64,000 nt of DNA from Streptomyces sp. Go-475 (GTDB taxonomy: Bacteria > Actinomycetota > Actinomycetes > Streptomycetales > Streptomycetaceae). The translations under genes and the position numbers were made by a program. The notes beneath the pieces are model-generated. The model saw nothing but the letters and a program-made list of their open reading frames with translations, had not been told where the DNA came from and ran no database searches. The DNA is taken from positions 806,001 through 870,000 of the forward strand of contig NZ_CP026121.1 in assembly GCF_003330845.1 (NCBI RefSeq), given 5' to 3'. Shown in pieces: positions 62,001 to 64,000 of the stretch. The first letter of the stretch is position 1; the number at the start of each line of letters is the position of its first letter.

Positions 62001-64000
62001 AGCACGGTGCCATGCCGGGGCTTGGCGGGCAGGTCATAGCCGGTGGACGGGGTCCAGGTGCCGGAGTCCAGGTCGGTCGTCTCGAACGGGATGTAGCCGC
62101 GGCCACCGAACTCGTCGAGGAACGCGTACCACTTCTCCTCGGTGTTGGACTTGAACACCAGCGGTCCCTCGGCGGCGTTCATCGCGCCCTTGCCGATGCC
62201 CTCGGCGACCGGGGTCCAGGACGGGTTCAGGATCGAATCGCTCTTCTCCTGGAAGATGAACTTGCTGTTGGGGGTGGAGGAGGTGTTGTTCCGCTCGTCC
62301 TTGGACAGGCGGTAGTACGTGCCGTCGTGCCGGATCATCGTGGAGTCGATGACCGAGTAGCCGCGGTCGATCCAGACCTTGGGCTCGCTGAAGGTGTAGA
62401 AGTCGCGGGTGGTGGCGTACATCATGCGGTTGTACGTGTCGCCGGAGTGGTCGGCGTTGTCGTACAGCTTCGACGCCCAGAAGACGACGTACTCGCCGCG
62501 TTCGGCGTCGTAGAAGGCCTCCGGCGCCCAGGTGTTGCCGGCGCTGTCGGGTGAGACCTTGACCAGGCGCTGGTTCGTCCAGTGCACCAGGTCGGTGGAC
62601 TCCCAGACCATGATGGACTTGCTGCCGGTGCGCTGGGAGGCGTCCCAGTCGCCGTTGCCGTAGATCCTGAGGTCGGTGGCGATCTGGTAGAACTTGTCGC
62701 CCTCCGGGGAGCGGATGATGAACGGGTCGCGCAGGCCCTTCTCGCCGAGCGTGGAGGTCAGGACGGGCTTGCCGTCGTTCAACTCCCGCCAGTGCAGCGG
62801 GTCGTTGCCCTTGCTGAGGGCTGCGTAGAGCTGTTCGCCGTCGGAGGTGCCCTCGCCGGTGAAGTAGCTGAACATGTAGCCCTTGAGGGCCGCCTCGGCG
62901 GGCAGTTCGGGCACCTTGGCCGTCATGACGCGGGTGGCCTTCGCTTCGCCCTTGGTGACGGTGGCGGTCAGCTCGACGGTGGTGGCGCCGTCGCCGTGCG
63001 CGGGGCGGTGGACCTCGCCGTCGGCGGAGACGATGTCCGGCTTCGCAGAGGACCAGGTCACGGCCGTGCCGTACTTGCCGCTCTCGGGCAGGGTGAGGTT
63101 GCCGCGCGCGTCGTCGAGGTTGTGGACCGTGAGCGCCTCGGCGGCCTCCCGGGTGGCGGCGTCGTCGTCGAGCGCGGACCGGACCGTGACGTCGAAGGTC
63201 TTGGTGCCGGTCACGGTGCCCTTCTTCAGGGTCGCCGTGAGCGTGGCGCGGCCGTCGGGTGAACCGGCCTCCGGGCGGGTCACCTTGCCGGTGTCGGACA
63301 CCACGGTCGGGTTGTCGCTGGCCCAGGTGATGGCGGAACCGCCGGCGGGGCCGGTCCTGGGCAGTTCCAGGTCGGAGGTGACGCCGCTGGTGTCGCCGAG
63401 GCTCAGCGCGGCCTTGTCGTCGGCGACGCCCTGCGTGGCGACGGGGAGGGAGAGCTGCTCGACCTCCGAGCCGTCCAGGGCCCGGTCGTACACGCGGAAG
63501 TCGCGTATCCGGCCCTTGAAGAGCCTGTCGCCGTCGTAGACGGACTTGCCGATGTAGTTGGCCTTGGTGGTGCCGGAGCCGATGGCGCCGGGCGTGGTGG
63601 TGACCGAGGTGTTGCGGCCGGCCTCGACGCCGTCCTCGTAGAGCACGCCGGTGGAACCGGTCTGGGTGTAGGTGATGTGCTTCCAGACGCCCCGGGTCAG
63701 GTTGTGGGAGTCGGACGGCTTGGTGGTCTGCTCGGTCGACCAGTTGCCCGTCGCGACGGATGTGCGGAAGGAGTTGCCGGTGGTGAACAGGTAGCCGTTG
63801 CCGCTGCCCGCGCTGGTGTTGCCGAAGCCGTAGAGGAAGTAGGGCGTGCTCTGGGCGGGGTCGATCAGTACGTCCAGGGAGACGGTGATCGAGTTCATGC
63901 CCTTCATGACGTCGTCCGGCACCTTGAGGTAGGTGTCCGACCCGTTGAAGGCGAGTCCCTCACCGGATGCCGACCAGTCGGCGCTGCCGTTGAGCGTGCC
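59009..64000 (-). CDS. Giant multidomain protein with two GH43 catalytic domains, N-terminus cut by window edge
   Basis: The frame is open to the right edge, giving at least 1663 residues without a start or signal in view. Domain order counted from the edge: LamG, two atrophied Ig-like domains, GH43 domain 1 (GLRDPFIIR base, VIDSTMI, AAEGPLVF acid), a Big_4-like Ig domain, LamG, GH43 domain 2 (NADPNIVR base, MIDPAVF, YNEGTFV acid), a PKD-like domain and a C-terminal beta-rich domain. Both active sites look complete. GH43 enzymes are arabinanases, arabinofuranosidases or xylosidases, and the pair suggests processive attack on arabinan or arabinoxylan. It ends at a bidirectional terminator shared with the metallophosphoesterase. 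Confidence 0.92.
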   Translation of the reverse strand, partial: GTLNGSADWSASGEGLAFNGSDTYLKVPDDVMKGMNSITVSLDVLIDPAQSTPYFLYGFGNTSAGSGNGYLFTTGNSFRTSVATGNWSTEQTTKPSDSHNLTRGVWKHITYTQTGSTGVLYEDGVEAGRNTSVTTTPGAIGSGTTKANYIGKSVYDGDRLFKGRIRDFRVYDRALDGSEVEQLSLPVATQGVADDKAALSLGDTSGVTSDLELPRTGPAGGSAITWASDNPTVVSDTGKVTRPEAGSPDGRATLTATLKKGTVTGTKTFDVTVRSALDDDAATREAAEALTVHNLDDARGNLTLPESGKYGTAVTWSSAKPDIVSADGEVHRPAHGDGATTVELTATVTKGEAKATRVMTAKVPELPAEAALKGYMFSYFTGEGTSDGEQLYAALSKGNDPLHWRELNDGKPVLTSTLGEKGLRDPFIIRSPEGDKFYQIATDLRIYGNGDWDASQRTGSKSIMVWESTDLVHWTNQRLVKVSPDSAGNTWAPEAFYDAERGEYVVFWASKLYDNADHSGDTYNRMMYATTRDFYTFSEPKVWIDRGYSVIDSTMIRHDGTYYRLSKDERNNTSSTPNSKFIFQEKSDSILNPSWTPVAEGIGKGAMNAAEGPLVFKSNTEEKWYAFLDEFGGRGYIPFETTDLDSGTWTPSTGYDLPAKPRHGTVLPVTQAEYDRLLRAYQPDQVVKSVEDVSVKTRVGEAPVLPATVIAEYADGAKRPVAVTWEDVPASKYAQAGTFTVTGSLPDGTAIPARAEVTVSAGGPDVPADLLLRYDFDEAGGSIARDSSGHGYHGTYVRTPDFGTGVDGGSFKMSGDSSSSPYVKIPNGVLKNADSVTVSTYAKWKGGGSFQWLFGLGPDSDKYLFATPSNGGSSLYSAITKASWWAESKLTAGSQLTPGQWRHVTVTLDGATGTMVLYADGVEAARTTTTIKPSELYDAAKDHSGYIGRSLYAADPYFGGEVDDFRIYDRALTGTEVMKLSGNTTGIAKATHPALKVDALVDNAGGTITLPMQAGTDLTKLAPEFSLAEGATISPASGSTHDFTKSVTYEVTGADGKKRTWKASALIMKTPVLPGLNADPNIVRFGDTFYLYPTTDGFEGWSGTQFKAYSSTDLVHWKDHGVILDLGPDVSWADSRAWAPAMTEKDGKYYFYFCADANIGVAVSDSPTGPFKDALGKPLLKSGDFRGQMIDPAVFTDDDGKQYLYWGNGRAYVVPLGDDMTSIDTSKVQDITPSGYNEGTFVIKRKGTYYFMWSENDTRDENYRVAYATGPSPTGPWTKRGVILEKDLSLGIKGPGHHSVVHVPNTDDWYIAYHRFAIPGGDGTHRETTIDKLEFDSDGLIEKVVPTLGGIDPVTVVHAGPDATGTEGEAIMLAGTVSGAGTPKWTVQDGAPCTVKDPAAARTTLTCTDDGTFRVTLTGGRGTDTATVEVSNAAPSITSAKGPGTPVPVGRAAVVTAYFDDPGTADRHTCTVDWKDGSRPTTGTVTDSGCRAAHVYDDAGIHRPVVTVTDDDAATDTSTLAELIVYDRAAGPAAGVGTITSPAGAYPAEPGLTGKAAFTLDARYRKGASVPTGKATFVFGPARLTFRSTGSDWLVVNGSQAVYQGTGAVGGKDGYAFRVTVSDDPDTFRIRIWKKSTGDVLYDNRTGARTKGIVTVGTGHQQP

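Noticed and set aside
58976..62554. 1192-codon plus-strand frame opposite the GH43 gene
   Set aside because: Composition is Val/Arg/Gly/Asp-biased with no domains, and the opposite strand encodes two complete GH43 domains.

Overview
The window looks like chromosomal DNA of a Streptomyces species. Base composition is very high in GC with strong third-position GC bias, rare TTA codons sit in otherwise ordinary genes, secreted carbohydrate-active enzymes are dense, and a GH10 xylanase matches, from memory, the Streptomyces lividans/coelicolor XlnA architecture almost end to end. I see no rRNA, tRNA, CRISPR array, prophage or intact insertion sequence.

Layout. 1-8.9 kb holds membrane and housekeeping genes: FUSC (cut by the left edge), DUF5134, M56 peptidase, PAP2, HAD and TetR, then a redox set (FprA-like reductase, ArsR repressor divergent from an Old Yellow Enzyme). 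8.9-13.3 kb is a plant cell wall block: a CE1 esterase with CBM2, a decayed GH62 arabinofuranosidase, and PL1 and PL3 pectate lyases. 13.4-20 kb has a PaaX/AidB divergent pair, a HEAT-repeat protein with two TTA codons, and a BNR-repeat protein. 20.3-27.8 kb is a sugar uptake operon (lipoprotein, two permeases, GH1-like and GH2 enzymes) followed by its probable LacI repressor. 27.8-40 kb is mixed: ung, a BadF-type kinase, a CbiX-like protein, lactonase, FUSC, Lrp, HAD, a large secreted GH127, DUF4142, and a LysR-domain/DUF5997 pair. 40.2-45.6 kb is a hexarate operon (ABC importer, 5-dehydro-4-deoxyglucarate dehydratase, glucarate dehydratase). 46.9-49.8 kb has a GAF/winged-helix regulator and an ExaC-type aldehyde dehydrogenase. 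51.3-64 kb is a second secreted-enzyme block: S53 peptidase, GH10 xylanase plus CE1 esterase operon, divergent GH62, a metallophosphoesterase, and a giant double-GH43 protein cut by the right edge.

How it fits together. Secreted enzymes cut arabinoxylan (GH10, CE1, GH62), arabinan or arabinosides (GH43, GH127) and pectin (PL1, PL3). The ABC operons import oligosaccharides and sugar acids for cytoplasmic GH1/GH2 or dehydratase processing. Neither importer operon encodes an ATPase, which fits the shared MsiK-type ATPase of Streptomyces. The most interesting regulatory signal is a common promoter layout: a TTGAC-type -35, a 17-18 bp spacer, and a CGAA/TTCG-type inverted repeat 22-24 bp past the -10. 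It occurs at the GH10, GH62 and GH127 genes, two loci 21 kb apart. I found no clearly novel multi-gene system. The strongest leads are this operator layout, the decaying GH62, a G10 tract that decides where a secreted esterase ends, and several unassigned perfect inverted repeats.
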